Assembly: GCA_019510125.1 (NCBI GenBank)
Contig: JAEKKX010000003.1
Coordinates: 372,001-436,000, forward strand
Direction of reading: 5' to 3'
DNA: 64,000 bases
Source of the DNA: Lysobacterales bacterium
GTDB lineage: Bacteria > Pseudomonadota > Gammaproteobacteria > Xanthomonadales > Xanthomonadaceae
Made by a program: the position numbers and the translations under genes. The notes beneath the pieces were generated by a model. The model was given only the letters and a program-made list of their open reading frames with translations, did not search any database and had not been told where the DNA came from. Positions 1 through 9,316 of the stretch are shown here, piece after piece; the first letter of the stretch is position 1, and every line of letters starts with the position of its first letter.

Positions 1-575
1 AGCACGCCGGTCAGCAGCGTGGCGGTGAGCAGCGCGAACCCGACCGTGATCGTCCGGAACAGCAGCGTCTCCAGTTCCACCAGCGGCGGCAGCGCGCGCA
101 GCCAGCCGTGGAGGCGGCGCCGGCGCAGCGCGCGCTCCTGCGCCCACAGCAGCACCGCGAGCAGGGTGGCGACCGCCAGCGTGGCGTAGGCCAGCAGCGC
201 GCACCAGGCGTGCAGCAGCAGGCGCCAGTCCAGCGCCTGCACGTCGTGGCGGCCGAACGCGCCGTACAGCAGCAGGCAGCCGGCGGAGATCGGGAACACG
301 ATCACCCCCAGCGCCGCCATCCGTCCGCGCAGGCCCATCAGCACCGTGACCACGGCCATGCCGACGCCGACGATCGACAGCGCCGAGAAGAAATGCAGGT
401 TCTCGCCGCCGGCCGCGTGCCAGGCCATCGCGTGGACGCCCAGGTGCAGCGCCGCCGCGGCCGCCGGCAGCAGCCACAGGGCCGCCGGCACGGCCGGACC
501 GGCCGTCGCCAGCCGGCGCGCGAGCAGGCCGGCGGACGCCAGGTACAGGGCGATCGCGATCAGGACGAGGGTCAT
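1..575 (-). CDS. Cytochrome c assembly (CcsA/YpjD-like) inner-membrane protein, partial
   Basis: The first 191 residues of a polytopic membrane protein that runs off the left edge. It begins MTLVLIAIALYLASAGLLAR and has about five hydrophobic segments. The segment LLLHAWCALLAYATLA carries a His in the place typical of the heme-binding CcsA/CcmC-type cytochrome assembly family. In Xanthomonadaceae a YpjD-type gene lies divergent from ffh, which is the arrangement here (65 bases between the starts). Start taken at the ATG (cat on the + strand, 573-575). The family call rests on hydrophobicity, the conserved His segment and context. The exact role (heme delivery or an unrelated YpjD role) cannot be told. 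Confidence 0.72.
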   Translation of the reverse strand, partial: MTLVLIAIALYLASAGLLARRLATAGPAVPAALWLLPAAAAALHLGVHAMAWHAAGGENLHFFSALSIVGVGMAVVTVLMGLRGRMAALGVIVFPISAGCLLLYGAFGRHDVQALDWRLLLHAWCALLAYATLAVATLLAVLLWAQERALRRRRLHGWLRALPPLVELETLLFRTITVGFALLTATLLTGV

Positions 576-615
576 CGCGCCAGTGTCGCACACGGCGGCG
601 GCGGCGCGCACCGCT

Positions 616-621
616 TATAAT
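616..621 (+). promoter_or_regulatory. Probable -10 box of ffh
   Basis: A perfect TATAAT lies 30 bases before the ffh ATG. No convincing TTGACA-like -35 is visible. The bases after it (cgcc, then gcccTTACCGTCG with one extra T) resemble those after the -10 boxes of rpsP and rplS. Confidence 0.6.
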
Positions 622-650
622 CGCCGCCCTTTACCGTCGCGGTGCCCGCC

Positions 651-2018
651 ATGTTCGAGTCCCTCACCCAGCGTCTGTCCGGCACCATCGAGCGCCTGCG
701 CGGGCGCGGCCGGCTGACCGAGGAGAACATCCGCGAGGCGACCCGCGAGGTCCGCATCGCCCTGCTCGAGGCCGACGTCGCGCTGCCGGTGGTCCAGGCG
801 CTGATCGAGCGGATCAAGGTCCGCGCGGTCGGCCAGGAAGTGCTGAAGTCGCTGACCCCGGGCCAGGCGCTGATCAAGGTCGTCCGCGACGAGCTGACCG
901 CGGTCATGGGCTCGTCCGCCGCCGACCTCAACCTGAACGTGCCGGCGCCGGCGGTGATCCTGATGGCCGGCCTGCAGGGCGCGGGCAAGACCACCACCGT
1001 CGGCAAGCTGGCGAAGCACCTGAAGGAGCGGCGCAAGAAGAAGGTGATGGTGGTGTCCGCCGACGTCTACCGCCCGGCCGCGATCGAGCAGTTGAAGACT
1101 TTGGCGCAGCAGGTCGACGTGCTGTTCTTCCCGTCCAGCGCCGACCAGAAGCCCGAGGCGATCGTGAAGGCCGCGATCGAGGACGCGAGGAAGTCCTACG
1201 TCGACGTGCTCATCGTCGACACCGCCGGCCGCCTCGCCATCGACGCGGCGATGATGGCCGAGATCAAGGCGCTGCACGCGGCGGTGAACCCGGTCGAGAC
1301 CCTGTTCGTGGTCGATTCGATGACCGGCCAGGACGCCGCCAACACCGCCAAGGCCTTCAGCGAGGCCCTGCCGCTGACCGGCGTGGTGCTGACCAAGACC
1401 GACGGCGACGCCCGCGGCGGCGCGGCGCTGAGCGTGCGCTACGTCACCGGCCGGCCGATCAAGTTCATCGGCACCGGCGAGAAGACCGACGGCCTGGACG
1501 TGTTCCACCCGGATCGCGTCGCCAGCCGCATCCTCGACATGGGCGACGTGCTGTCGCTGGTCGAGCAGGTCGAGCAGCAGGTCGACAAGGACAAGGCCGC
1601 GAAGCTGGCCGAGAAGGTCGTGAAGGGCAAGAAGTTCGACCTCAACGACATGAAGGACCAGCTCGAGCAGATGCAGAACATGGGGGGGCTGCACGGGCTC
1701 ATGGACAAGCTGCCGGGCATGGGCCAGATCCCCGACAACGTGAAGAACCAGGTCACCGGCAAGGAAGTGCCGCGGATGATCGCGATCATCAACTCGATGA
1801 CGAAGAAGGAGCGCCGCCATCCCGACCTGCTCAACGGCTCGCGTCGCGCCCGCATCGCCCGCGGCGCCGGGATGACCCCGGCCGACGTCAATCGCCTGAT
1901 GAAGCAGTACCAGCAGATGGAAAAGATGATGAGCAAGCTCAGCCAGGGCGGCATGAAGGGGCTGATGCGGGGCATGAAGGGCATGATGGGCGGGCGCGGC
2001 GGCATGCCGTTCAGGTGA
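651..2018 (+). CDS. ffh: Signal recognition particle protein Ffh
   Basis: 455-residue GTPase of the signal recognition particle. With 4.5S RNA it binds signal sequences of nascent inner-membrane proteins and docks with FtsY. Visible: an N-terminal helical bundle starting MFESLTQRLSGTIERLRGR, the P-loop GLQGAGKTTT (about residues 105-114), DTAGR (G3), TKTDGDARGG (G4), and a Met-rich M domain ending in repeated GMKG/GMMGGRGGM. Length is normal for the family. A GTG at 642 in the same frame would add three residues, but the ATG at 651 matches the conserved N-terminus. The stop codon lies inside the first of a row of small hairpins. Confidence 0.97.
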   Translation: MFESLTQRLSGTIERLRGRGRLTEENIREATREVRIALLEADVALPVVQALIERIKVRAVGQEVLKSLTPGQALIKVVRDELTAVMGSSAADLNLNVPAPAVILMAGLQGAGKTTTVGKLAKHLKERRKKKVMVVSADVYRPAAIEQLKTLAQQVDVLFFPSSADQKPEAIVKAAIEDARKSYVDVLIVDTAGRLAIDAAMMAEIKALHAAVNPVETLFVVDSMTGQDAANTAKAFSEALPLTGVVLTKTDGDARGGAALSVRYVTGRPIKFIGTGEKTDGLDVFHPDRVASRILDMGDVLSLVEQVEQQVDKDKAAKLAEKVVKGKKFDLNDMKDQLEQMQNMGGLHGLMDKLPGMGQIPDNVKNQVTGKEVPRMIAIINSMTKKERRHPDLLNGSRRARIARGAGMTPADVNRLMKQYQQMEKMMSKLSQGGMKGLMRGMKGMMGGRGGMPFR

Positions 2019-2178
2019 TCGGCTGCGCCGATCACCCCAACGTTTGCTTCGCCAAACTTTGGGCCCCGGTCGTTGCGCTTCCAGACCCCATTCGTGCCTG
2101 CGGCACGAATCGCCCCTGACTCAGGGGCTGGGCCGTCCCCCGGGCCAATCATTGCCTTCCAGCGGCCTGAAGGCCGCT
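2016..2178. repeat. Row of five short tight inverted repeats between ffh and rpsP
   Basis: Five small stem-loops in 163 bases: TGATCGGC-TGC-GCCGATCA (2016-2034, includes the ffh stop), GTTTG-N6-CAAAC (2042-2057), ATTCGTGCC-TGC-GGCACGAAT (2090-2110), GCCCCTG-ACT-CAGGGGC (2113-2127 core, arms from 2112 to 2128) and AGCGGCCT-GA-AGGCCGCT (2161-2178). The stems are unrelated in sequence but alike in design (5-9 bp, loops mostly of 2-3 bases), and none is followed by a T run. The first could act as the ffh terminator. The rest of the 272-base gap holds the rpsP promoter. Confidence 0.75.
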
Positions 2179-2236
2179 CTACCGGGGGAGTGGGGCCCGG
2201 ACGGCGCCCGGGGTTCCTTGGGGCGGGGGCAGCCGC

Positions 2237-2242
2237 TATACT
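2237..2242 (+). promoter_or_regulatory. Probable -10 box of rpsP
   Basis: TATACT, 48 bases before the rpsP ATG, followed by tgccGGCTTACC. The inferred leader contains a small hairpin CTGCC-attcc-GGCAG (2255-2269) shortly before rpsP. Confidence 0.5.
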
Positions 2243-2290
2243 TGCCGGCTTACCCTGCCATTCCGGCAGCTGGGCAACACCGAGAGACTC

Positions 2291-2551
2291 ATGGTCAAGA
2301 TCCGCCTCACCCGTGGCGGCGCGAAGAAGCGCCCCTTCTACCACATCATCGTCACCGACAGCCGCAGCTCGCGCGATGGCCGCAACATCGAGCGCCTCGG
2401 GTACTACAACCCGATCGCCGCCGGCAACGAGAAGCGGGTCGAGCTCGACCTCGAGCGCGCCAAGCACTGGATCGGCACCGGCGCCCAGATGACCGACAAG
2501 GTCGCCGACCTGTACAAGCAGGCCGTCAAGGCCGCGGCCCCCGCCGCCTGA
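2291..2551 (+). CDS. rpsP: 30S ribosomal protein S16
   Basis: 86-residue small-subunit protein S16, which binds 16S rRNA in the lower body. The N-terminus [20 protein letters not shown] and the motif IERLGYYNP are diagnostic and the length is normal. First gene of the rpsP-rimM-trmD-rplS cluster; rimM begins 35 bases downstream. The first three genes probably share a transcript. rplS also has its own promoter-like sequence. Confidence 0.98.
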   Translation: MVKIRLTRGGAKKRPFYHIIVTDSRSSRDGRNIERLGYYNPIAAGNEKRVELDLERAKHWIGTGAQMTDKVADLYKQAVKAAAPAA

Positions 2552-2586
2552 TCCCCGGGCCGCGCGCCGCGCGGCCCATTGCCTGC

Positions 2587-3099
2587 ATGAAAGACCCGAC
2601 GCGCCGCATCCTCGTAGGCAGGATCCACGGCGCGTTCGGCGTGCGTGGCGAAGTGAAGCTCGAGTCGCTGACCGAGCCCGAGGGCAATCTCCTGCGCTAC
2701 CAGCCGTGGACCCTGCGCGACGCCCAGGGGCGCGAGCGCACGGTCGCCGGCGCCCGCGCCCGGCCGGGCGGCAAGGGGCTGATCGGCACCTTGCCCGGGG
2801 TCGAGGACCGCGACGCCGCCGAGGCCCTCCGCGGCGCCGAGCTGTTCGTCCCGCGGAGCGCGCTGCCGCCGCCCCGCGACGGCGAGTTCTACTGGATCGA
2901 CCTCGAAGGCCTGCGCGTCGCCAACCTCGAGGGCGTCGACTTCGGCACGGTGGCGTCGGTGTTCTCCAACGGCGCCAACGACGTGCTGGTGGTCCGCGGC
3001 GACCGCGAACGCATGATTCCCTGGCTGCGCCCCGACTACGTGCGCACGCTGGATTTCGACGACGGCCGCATCGTCGTCGACTGGGACGCGGATTTCTGA
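2587..3099 (+). CDS. rimM: Ribosome maturation factor RimM
   Basis: 170-residue 16S rRNA processing factor that helps assemble the 30S head near S19. The N-terminal RimM barrel starts MKDPTRRILVGRIHGAFGVR (motif GRIxGxFGVRGEVK), and a C-terminal PRC-barrel domain ends in MIPWLRPDYVRTLDFDDGRI. The reading frame is open upstream to 2044, but the ATG at 2587 fits the conserved start and lies 35 bases after rpsP. 15 bases separate it from trmD. Confidence 0.96.
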   Translation: MKDPTRRILVGRIHGAFGVRGEVKLESLTEPEGNLLRYQPWTLRDAQGRERTVAGARARPGGKGLIGTLPGVEDRDAAEALRGAELFVPRSALPPPRDGEFYWIDLEGLRVANLEGVDFGTVASVFSNGANDVLVVRGDRERMIPWLRPDYVRTLDFDDGRIVVDWDADF

Positions 3100-3114
3100 C
3101 GACCGGCGGCCGCG

Positions 3115-3882
3115 ATGCGCATCGACCTCGTCAGCCTGTTCCCCGAATTCGTCGCCCAGCTCGCCGGCCACGGCGTGGTCGGGCGCGCGCAGGAGCGCGC
3201 GCTGCTGGCGCTGCACGGCTGGAACCCGCGCGACCATGCCGAAGGCAACTACCGCCGGGTCGACGACCGGCCGTTCGGCGGCGGTCCCGGCATGGTGATG
3301 CTGATCGACCCGCTGCGCGCCGCGCTGCAGGCCGCCCGCGCCGCCGACCCGGCTCCGGCGCGGGTGATCTACCTCAGCCCGCAGGGCGCGCCGCTGACCC
3401 AGGCGAAGGCGCGCGAGCTGGCCGGCCTGCCGCGGCTGATCCTGCTGTGCGGCCGCTACGAGGGCGTCGACGAGCGGCTGCTGGCCGCCGAGGTCGACGA
3501 GGAGCTCTCGATCGGCGACTACGTGCTGTCGGGGGGCGAACTGGCCGCCGCGGTGGTCGTGGACGCCGTCGCCCGGCTGCTGCCGGGGGCGCTGAACGAC
3601 GCCGAATCGGCCGCCCAGGACAGCTTCGAGGGCGAGGGCGGCCTGCTCGACTGCCCGCATTACACCCGGCCGGTGGAACATCCCCTTGGCAGCGTTCCAC
3701 CGGTGCTGTTGTCCGGCAACCACGCCGAGATCGCCCGCTGGCGGCGGCAGCAGTCGCTGGGCCGGACCTGGCTGCGCCGGCCGGACCTGATCGACCGGGA
3801 CCGCCTGTCGAAGGCCGACCGGGCCCTGCTCGACGCCTTCCTGGCCGAGCGCGGGGGCCGCGGGGCGCCGCCGGAGGCCTGA
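3115..3882 (+). CDS. trmD: tRNA (guanine-N1)-methyltransferase TrmD
   Basis: 255-residue SPOUT methyltransferase making m1G37 in tRNAs with G36, which guards the reading frame. The start [13 protein letters not shown], the AdoMet-binding trefoil-knot segment [15 protein letters not shown] and [12 protein letters not shown] are all present. The C-terminal domain follows ([19 protein letters not shown]). Normal length. Third gene of the ribosomal cluster. Confidence 0.98.
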   Translation: MRIDLVSLFPEFVAQLAGHGVVGRAQERALLALHGWNPRDHAEGNYRRVDDRPFGGGPGMVMLIDPLRAALQAARAADPAPARVIYLSPQGAPLTQAKARELAGLPRLILLCGRYEGVDERLLAAEVDEELSIGDYVLSGGELAAAVVVDAVARLLPGALNDAESAAQDSFEGEGGLLDCPHYTRPVEHPLGSVPPVLLSGNHAEIARWRRQQSLGRTWLRRPDLIDRDRLSKADRALLDAFLAERGGRGAPPEA

Positions 3883-3917
3883 GCGCGGGCCTCTGGCGCC
3901 GCGGGGGAAATTCCCTT

Positions 3918-3923
3918 TACAAT
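3918..3923 (+). promoter_or_regulatory. Possible -10 box of rplS
   Basis: TACAAT 36 bases after the trmD stop, followed by gtgcGGCTTACCGTCG. The downstream bases match those at the rpsP and ffh promoters. It would give rplS its own transcript with a leader of roughly 118 bases; no leader fold of a known class was recognised in it. Confidence 0.4.
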
Positions 3924-4047
3924 GTGCGGCTTACCGTCGAACAGGATGGTAAGACAGCTCTGCCATGACGCGGGTCCACGCGCACTCGCGCAATTACAGC
4001 TTCGGCCCACGACGGCCGGGCGCCAACAACAAAGGCTCATCGCAACC

Positions 4048-4446
4048 ATGAACAAGCCCTCGCTCAACACGCTGCTGCAGCAGTTCGAAGCCGAACAGGT
4101 CCAGCGCCAGCTCCCGGACTTCGGTCCCGGCGACACCGTCATCGTCAACGTCAAGGTCAAGGAAGGCAACCGCGAACGCGTCCAGGCCTACGAAGGCGTG
4201 GTGATCGGCAAGAAGAACGCCGGCCTCAACTCGTCGTTCACGGTGCGCAAGATCTCGCACGGCTACGGCGTCGAGCGCGTGTTCCAGACCCACAGCGCCG
4301 CGATCGACTCGGTCACGGTCAAGCGCCGCGGCGCGGTCCGCGCCGGCAAGCTGTATTACCTGCGCAACCTCGAGGGCAAGAAGGCGCGCATCAAGGAAGA
4401 CCTGTCGATGTACGCCAAGGCGAAGAGCGAAGCCAACGCCGGCTGA
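4048..4446 (+). CDS. rplS: 50S ribosomal protein L19
   Basis: 132-residue large-subunit protein L19, at the 30S-50S interface. The start [17 protein letters not shown] and the segments [35 protein letters not shown] and KLYYLRNL are typical. The frame is open back to 3922, but conservation puts the start at the ATG at 4048. It lies 165 bases after trmD and is followed by a clear hairpin terminator. Confidence 0.97.
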   Translation: MNKPSLNTLLQQFEAEQVQRQLPDFGPGDTVIVNVKVKEGNRERVQAYEGVVIGKKNAGLNSSFTVRKISHGYGVERVFQTHSAAIDSVTVKRRGAVRAGKLYYLRNLEGKKARIKEDLSMYAKAKSEANAG

Positions 4447-4471
4447 TCGGCGCCGCTTCCGTCGCATCCGC

Positions 4472-4495
4472 AACGGCCGCCGCAGGGCGGCCGTT
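4472..4495 (+). terminator. Hairpin terminator of the rpsP-rplS cluster
   Basis: AACGGCCGCC-gcag-GGCGGCCGTT, a perfect 10-bp stem with a 4-base loop, starting 25 bases after the rplS stop and followed by cgcgtttcc. Confidence 0.75.
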
Positions 4496-4571
4496 CGCGT
4501 TTCCGGGATCGCGCGCCTGCCTGTTCGCCTGTTCCGCCGATGCGCTTGCGGCTCCGGGCGCGCTCCGCGGG

Positions 4572-5351
4572 TCAGGGTTTCGCGCCCGCCTGCATCGCCA
4601 TCGCGATCCCGGCCGCCAAGCCGACGAGCATCGGGATCGCCATGTAGCCGAAGACGGTCAGCAGCGCGCGCAGCAGGGGGCCGAACGGGCGCCCCGGCGT
4701 GCGGAACGTGTCCCACAGCGCGAACGTCTGGTACGCCAGGAACAGCAGGCCGCTGCCGAGCAGCGCCAGGGGCATCCACGCGCCGCCGTTGGCGATCATG
4801 TGGACCGGCATCCAGGCCAGGTTGATCACGCACATGAAGGCGAAGATGAAGGCGTTGATCGCGAGATGCTCGCCGTAGCTGCGCTGTCCGCCCATGAACC
4901 ACCGGCTCAGCAGCGCGACGATCGGCAACTGGACCATCAGCCCGAGCGAGTAGTTGACCATCAGCGTCTTCACGAACGCGACGGTCTCGGCGGCCTCCTT
5001 CGCCGGCAATCCCGCGGCCATGGGCGCATAGTCGAACGGGAACTTCGAGTACACCAGCGCGCACAGGCCTGCGAGCAGGACCAGCATCGACAGCGGATTG
5101 AAGTAGCGGATCCGGTGGCCGTCGAGGTAGGCGTTGATCGTGCGGCCGGGATGCAGCGCGAGGGCGCGGATGGTCACCAGCAGCCCGCGATCGACGTGGA
5201 AGATCGCGTGCGGGATCTCGTGCAGCAGATGGGGCAGGGTGAGCCTGTGGACCTCGCCGCGCTGTCCGCACTGGTGGCAGAACGCGCCGCGCAGCGCCGT
5301 GTCGCAGTTGGCGCAGGTTCCGGCGTGCGCGATCGGGTGCGGGTTCGTCAT
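4572..5351 (-). CDS. DUF3667-type zinc-ribbon membrane protein
   Basis: 259 residues. The N-terminus has a four-Cys zinc ribbon (C13, C16, C25, C28: TCANC...FCHQCG). The motif LLVTIRALALHPGRTINAYL and then RIRYFNPLSMLVLLAGLCAL follow, which are characteristic of the DUF3667 family. Four or five further hydrophobic segments fill the rest. Family members are uncharacterised inner-membrane proteins. It is encoded convergent to rplS and divergent from hslR (146 bases between starts). No function is assigned. Confidence 0.8.
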   Translation of the reverse strand: MTNPHPIAHAGTCANCDTALRGAFCHQCGQRGEVHRLTLPHLLHEIPHAIFHVDRGLLVTIRALALHPGRTINAYLDGHRIRYFNPLSMLVLLAGLCALVYSKFPFDYAPMAAGLPAKEAAETVAFVKTLMVNYSLGLMVQLPIVALLSRWFMGGQRSYGEHLAINAFIFAFMCVINLAWMPVHMIANGGAWMPLALLGSGLLFLAYQTFALWDTFRTPGRPFGPLLRALLTVFGYMAIPMLVGLAAGIAMAMQAGAKP

Positions 5352-5431
5352 CTGGGGTCGATCGGCGTGCGGAGGGCGACACTATAGCCCAGCGTCGGGC
5401 GCGATCATCGCCCGACGCGCGCCGGCGGCGC

Positions 5432-5437
5432 TACACT
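5432..5437 (+). promoter_or_regulatory. Possible -10 box of hslR
   Basis: TACACT followed by cgcccg, 60 bases before the hslR ATG. No clear -35. Only a candidate. Confidence 0.3.
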
Positions 5438-5497
5438 CGCCCGATATTCCCTCCGCTCGCCACGGGTCGCGATGACGACCTGCCATGAAGGCCCGCC

Positions 5498-5899
5498 ATG
5501 CAGGCTAGCGATTCCGCCAACGTCCGTCTCGACCTGTGGCTGTGGGCCGCGCGCTTCTTCCGCACCCGCAGCCTCGCCAAGCACGCGATCGAGACCGGCA
5601 AGGTCGAGGTCGACGGACAGCGCGCGAAGGCCTCGCGCGGGGTGCGCGCGGGCGACGCGCTGCGCATCGTGCGCGGCGACGAAGTGTTCGAGATCGCGGT
5701 GCTGGCGCTCAGCGACCAGCGCGGCCCGGCGTCGATCGCGCAGACCCTGTACGCCGAATCCGACACCTCGAAGGCGCGGCGCGCGGAGACCCTGGCGACC
5801 CTGCGCGCCGCGCGCGCCGGCTACCAGCCGCCGGAGAGCAAGCCCGACAAGCGCGCACGGCGGCTGATCCGCGCGCTGGGCGACATCGACGCGACCTGA
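5498..5899 (+). CDS. hslR: Ribosome-associated heat shock protein Hsp15 (S4 domain)
   Basis: 133-residue S4-domain RNA-binding protein. Hsp15 recognises 50S subunits carrying a stalled nascent chain and peptidyl-tRNA after premature dissociation. The S4 signature RLDLWLWAARFFRTRSLAKH and GKVEVDGQRAKASRGVRAGD is clear. A basic C-terminal tail (KPDKRARRLIRALGD) matches the family. Normal length. Convergent to katG, with a long shared hairpin between them. Confidence 0.93.
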   Translation: MQASDSANVRLDLWLWAARFFRTRSLAKHAIETGKVEVDGQRAKASRGVRAGDALRIVRGDEVFEIAVLALSDQRGPASIAQTLYAESDTSKARRAETLATLRAARAGYQPPESKPDKRARRLIRALGDIDAT

Positions 5900-5925
5900 G
5901 GCGGGACGGCAGCGCCCGCGCGAAC

Positions 5926-5956
5926 GCGGCGCGGGGCCCGTCGTGCCCCGCGCCGC
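5926..5956. terminator. Bidirectional terminator between hslR and katG
   Basis: GCGGCGCGGGGC-N7-GCCCCGCGCCGC, a perfect 12-bp stem in the 64-base gap between two convergent genes. No T run. Confidence 0.65.
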
Positions 5957-5963
5957 ACCCTGC

Positions 5964-8234
<2,271 letters not shown>

Positions 8235-8260
8235 CTATGCCCCTTTTTTTGAAAGGGAAA

Positions 8261-8297
8261 ATCGAATGATGCGATCCATTCGATCGATGAAAACTAT
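8261..8297 (-). promoter_or_regulatory. OxyR-type operator upstream of katG
   Basis: Read toward katG the site is ATAG-N7-CGAT-N7-ATCG-N7-CGAT, 37 bases. This is the tetrameric OxyR consensus ATAG-N7-CTAT-N7-ATAG-N7-CTAT with exact spacing and three single-base changes. The first half-site also has the consensus T and A inside the N7 (tTttcAt). Its near edge is 62 bases before the katG start codon. A candidate -10, CATAGA (8234-8239 on the minus strand), lies downstream. A small inverted repeat CCCTTT-N5-AAAGGG (8241-8257) sits between site and -10. Confidence 0.8.
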
Positions 8298-8353
8298 CGA
8301 TCTGCGGCGTCCGGCCGAGGTCCGCGGCCCCGGGCCGGACGCCGGAAGGCGAC

Positions 8354-9001
8354 TCAGCGACGCCCGCCGAGCAGGCCGCCGCCGAGCTTCAGCAGGTCGC
8401 CGAGGCCGAGCTGGCCGTCGCCGTCCTGATCGAGCACCGCGCCGAGCAGGCCGCCGCCGAGGCCGCCCTGCTGGCGGACCGCCTGCTGTTCCTGGCCGAG
8501 GATGGCGCCGAGCACGCCGGCGCTGGGATTGCCGCCGCCCAGGCCCGTCGCCGCGCCGCCGCCGCCCTGGTTGCCGGAGAACATCTGCTTGGCGAGATAG
8601 GCCAGGACGATCGGGGCGAGGATCTTCATCAGTTGTGCGGCGCGATCGCCGCCGAGGCCGGTCGCTTCGCCCAGGTGCTGCTCGGCACGGGCCTGCTGGC
8701 CGCCGAAGATGTGGCCGAGCATGGCGGCGCCGTCGGTCTGCGGGGTCTGCGCGCCGCCCAGCACCATGCCCAGCAGACCGCCGAGGTCGGGACCGGCGGC
8801 GTGGTCGCGCTGCAGCGCGCCGAACAGCGCCTCGGCGCCCTGCGGCTGGCTGGCGTTGCGGCCGAGCGCGCCGATCAGCAGCGGCAGCGCCGCGCTGACC
8901 GCCCCGGCAGTCTGGGTGCGGCCGACCCCGAGCTGTTGCGCGATCTGCTGCAGCGGCGCGCCCTCGAGTTGCGAAAAGAGGTCGTCGGTCAATGTGCTCA
9001 C
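8354..9001 (-). CDS. DUF937 (YidB-like) protein with a terminal calcium-loop motif
   Basis: 215 residues. The N-terminal half fits the DUF937 family: MSTLTDDLFSQLEGAPLQQI, GAVSAALPLLIGALGRNA, and a helical region MKILAPIVLAYLAKQMF. Gly-rich linkers follow. The C-terminus has DQDGDGQLGLGDLLKL, which reads as an EF-hand/dockerin-like DxDGDG loop, a common ending in this family. No signal peptide; function unknown. Divergent from the giant oxidase gene, with a 315-base regulatory gap between them. Confidence 0.75.
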   Translation of the reverse strand: MSTLTDDLFSQLEGAPLQQIAQQLGVGRTQTAGAVSAALPLLIGALGRNASQPQGAEALFGALQRDHAAGPDLGGLLGMVLGGAQTPQTDGAAMLGHIFGGQQARAEQHLGEATGLGGDRAAQLMKILAPIVLAYLAKQMFSGNQGGGGAATGLGGGNPSAGVLGAILGQEQQAVRQQGGLGGGLLGAVLDQDGDGQLGLGDLLKLGGGLLGGRR

Positions 9002-9149
9002 GGAGGGCTCCTTGGAGATGTCGTTCGGGGACGGATCGTCGAATCGGCACTGTAGACCGTGGCGCGATCGGGCGGGGGCCCGGGTCGCGCTTTTTTGCGT
9101 GCCCGCCGCGGGGTGCGGGGCGGTTTCTGTCGCGGCGCACCAATGGCAT

Positions 9150-9219
9150 CGGCAAAAAAACCGCTTGTCGGTAAAAAACAGCCTTTCATCGGTAGAAAAG
9201 TCTGTTTTCCGTGAAAAAA
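9150..9219. repeat. Four A-tracts in phase, about 20 bases apart
   Basis: Units cggcAAAAAAA (9150), cggtAAAAAA (9169), cggtagAAAA (9190) and ccgtgAAAAAA (9209) recur every 19-21 bases, which is two helical turns. Phased A-tracts bend DNA. They lie 100-170 bases before the giant oxidase gene. The flanking DNA is GC-rich, so the stretch stands out. The fourth unit is also the left half of a Clp-type site. Confidence 0.75.
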
Positions 9220-9225
9220 CTCACG
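9210..9225 (+). promoter_or_regulatory. Clp/CRP-type binding site
   Basis: CGTGA-aaaaac-TCACG, a perfect inverted repeat with the GTGA-N6-TCAC core bound by CRP and by its Xanthomonas homologue Clp (consensus TGTGA-N6-TCACA). It is centred about 99 bases before the oxidase start codon. Confidence 0.6.
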
Positions 9226-9232
9226 TTTCAAG

Positions 9233-9248
9233 ATTAACAAATGTTAAT
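9233..9248. promoter_or_regulatory. 16-base palindrome, possible operator
   Basis: ATTAACA-AA-TGTTAAT is a perfect 7-2-7 palindrome, centred 23 bases downstream of the Clp-type site and about 76 bases before the oxidase start. Its AT content allows it to overlap a -10 region. The binding protein is unknown. Confidence 0.5.
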
Positions 9249-9316
9249 AGTCGGACAGGCGAGAAAGGGATTCATTCGCAACCGCATCATCCATGGACCC
9301 GTGGGGAGGACTTCCC

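Noticed and set aside
615-1820. 401-codon minus-strand frame opposite ffh
   Set aside because: Shadow of ffh, Leu/His/Asp-rich nonsense composition with no domain.
3924-4047. L19 leader regulatory RNA before rplS
   Set aside because: I could not draw a convincing conserved fold; only a leader-length gap and a possible promoter are seen.
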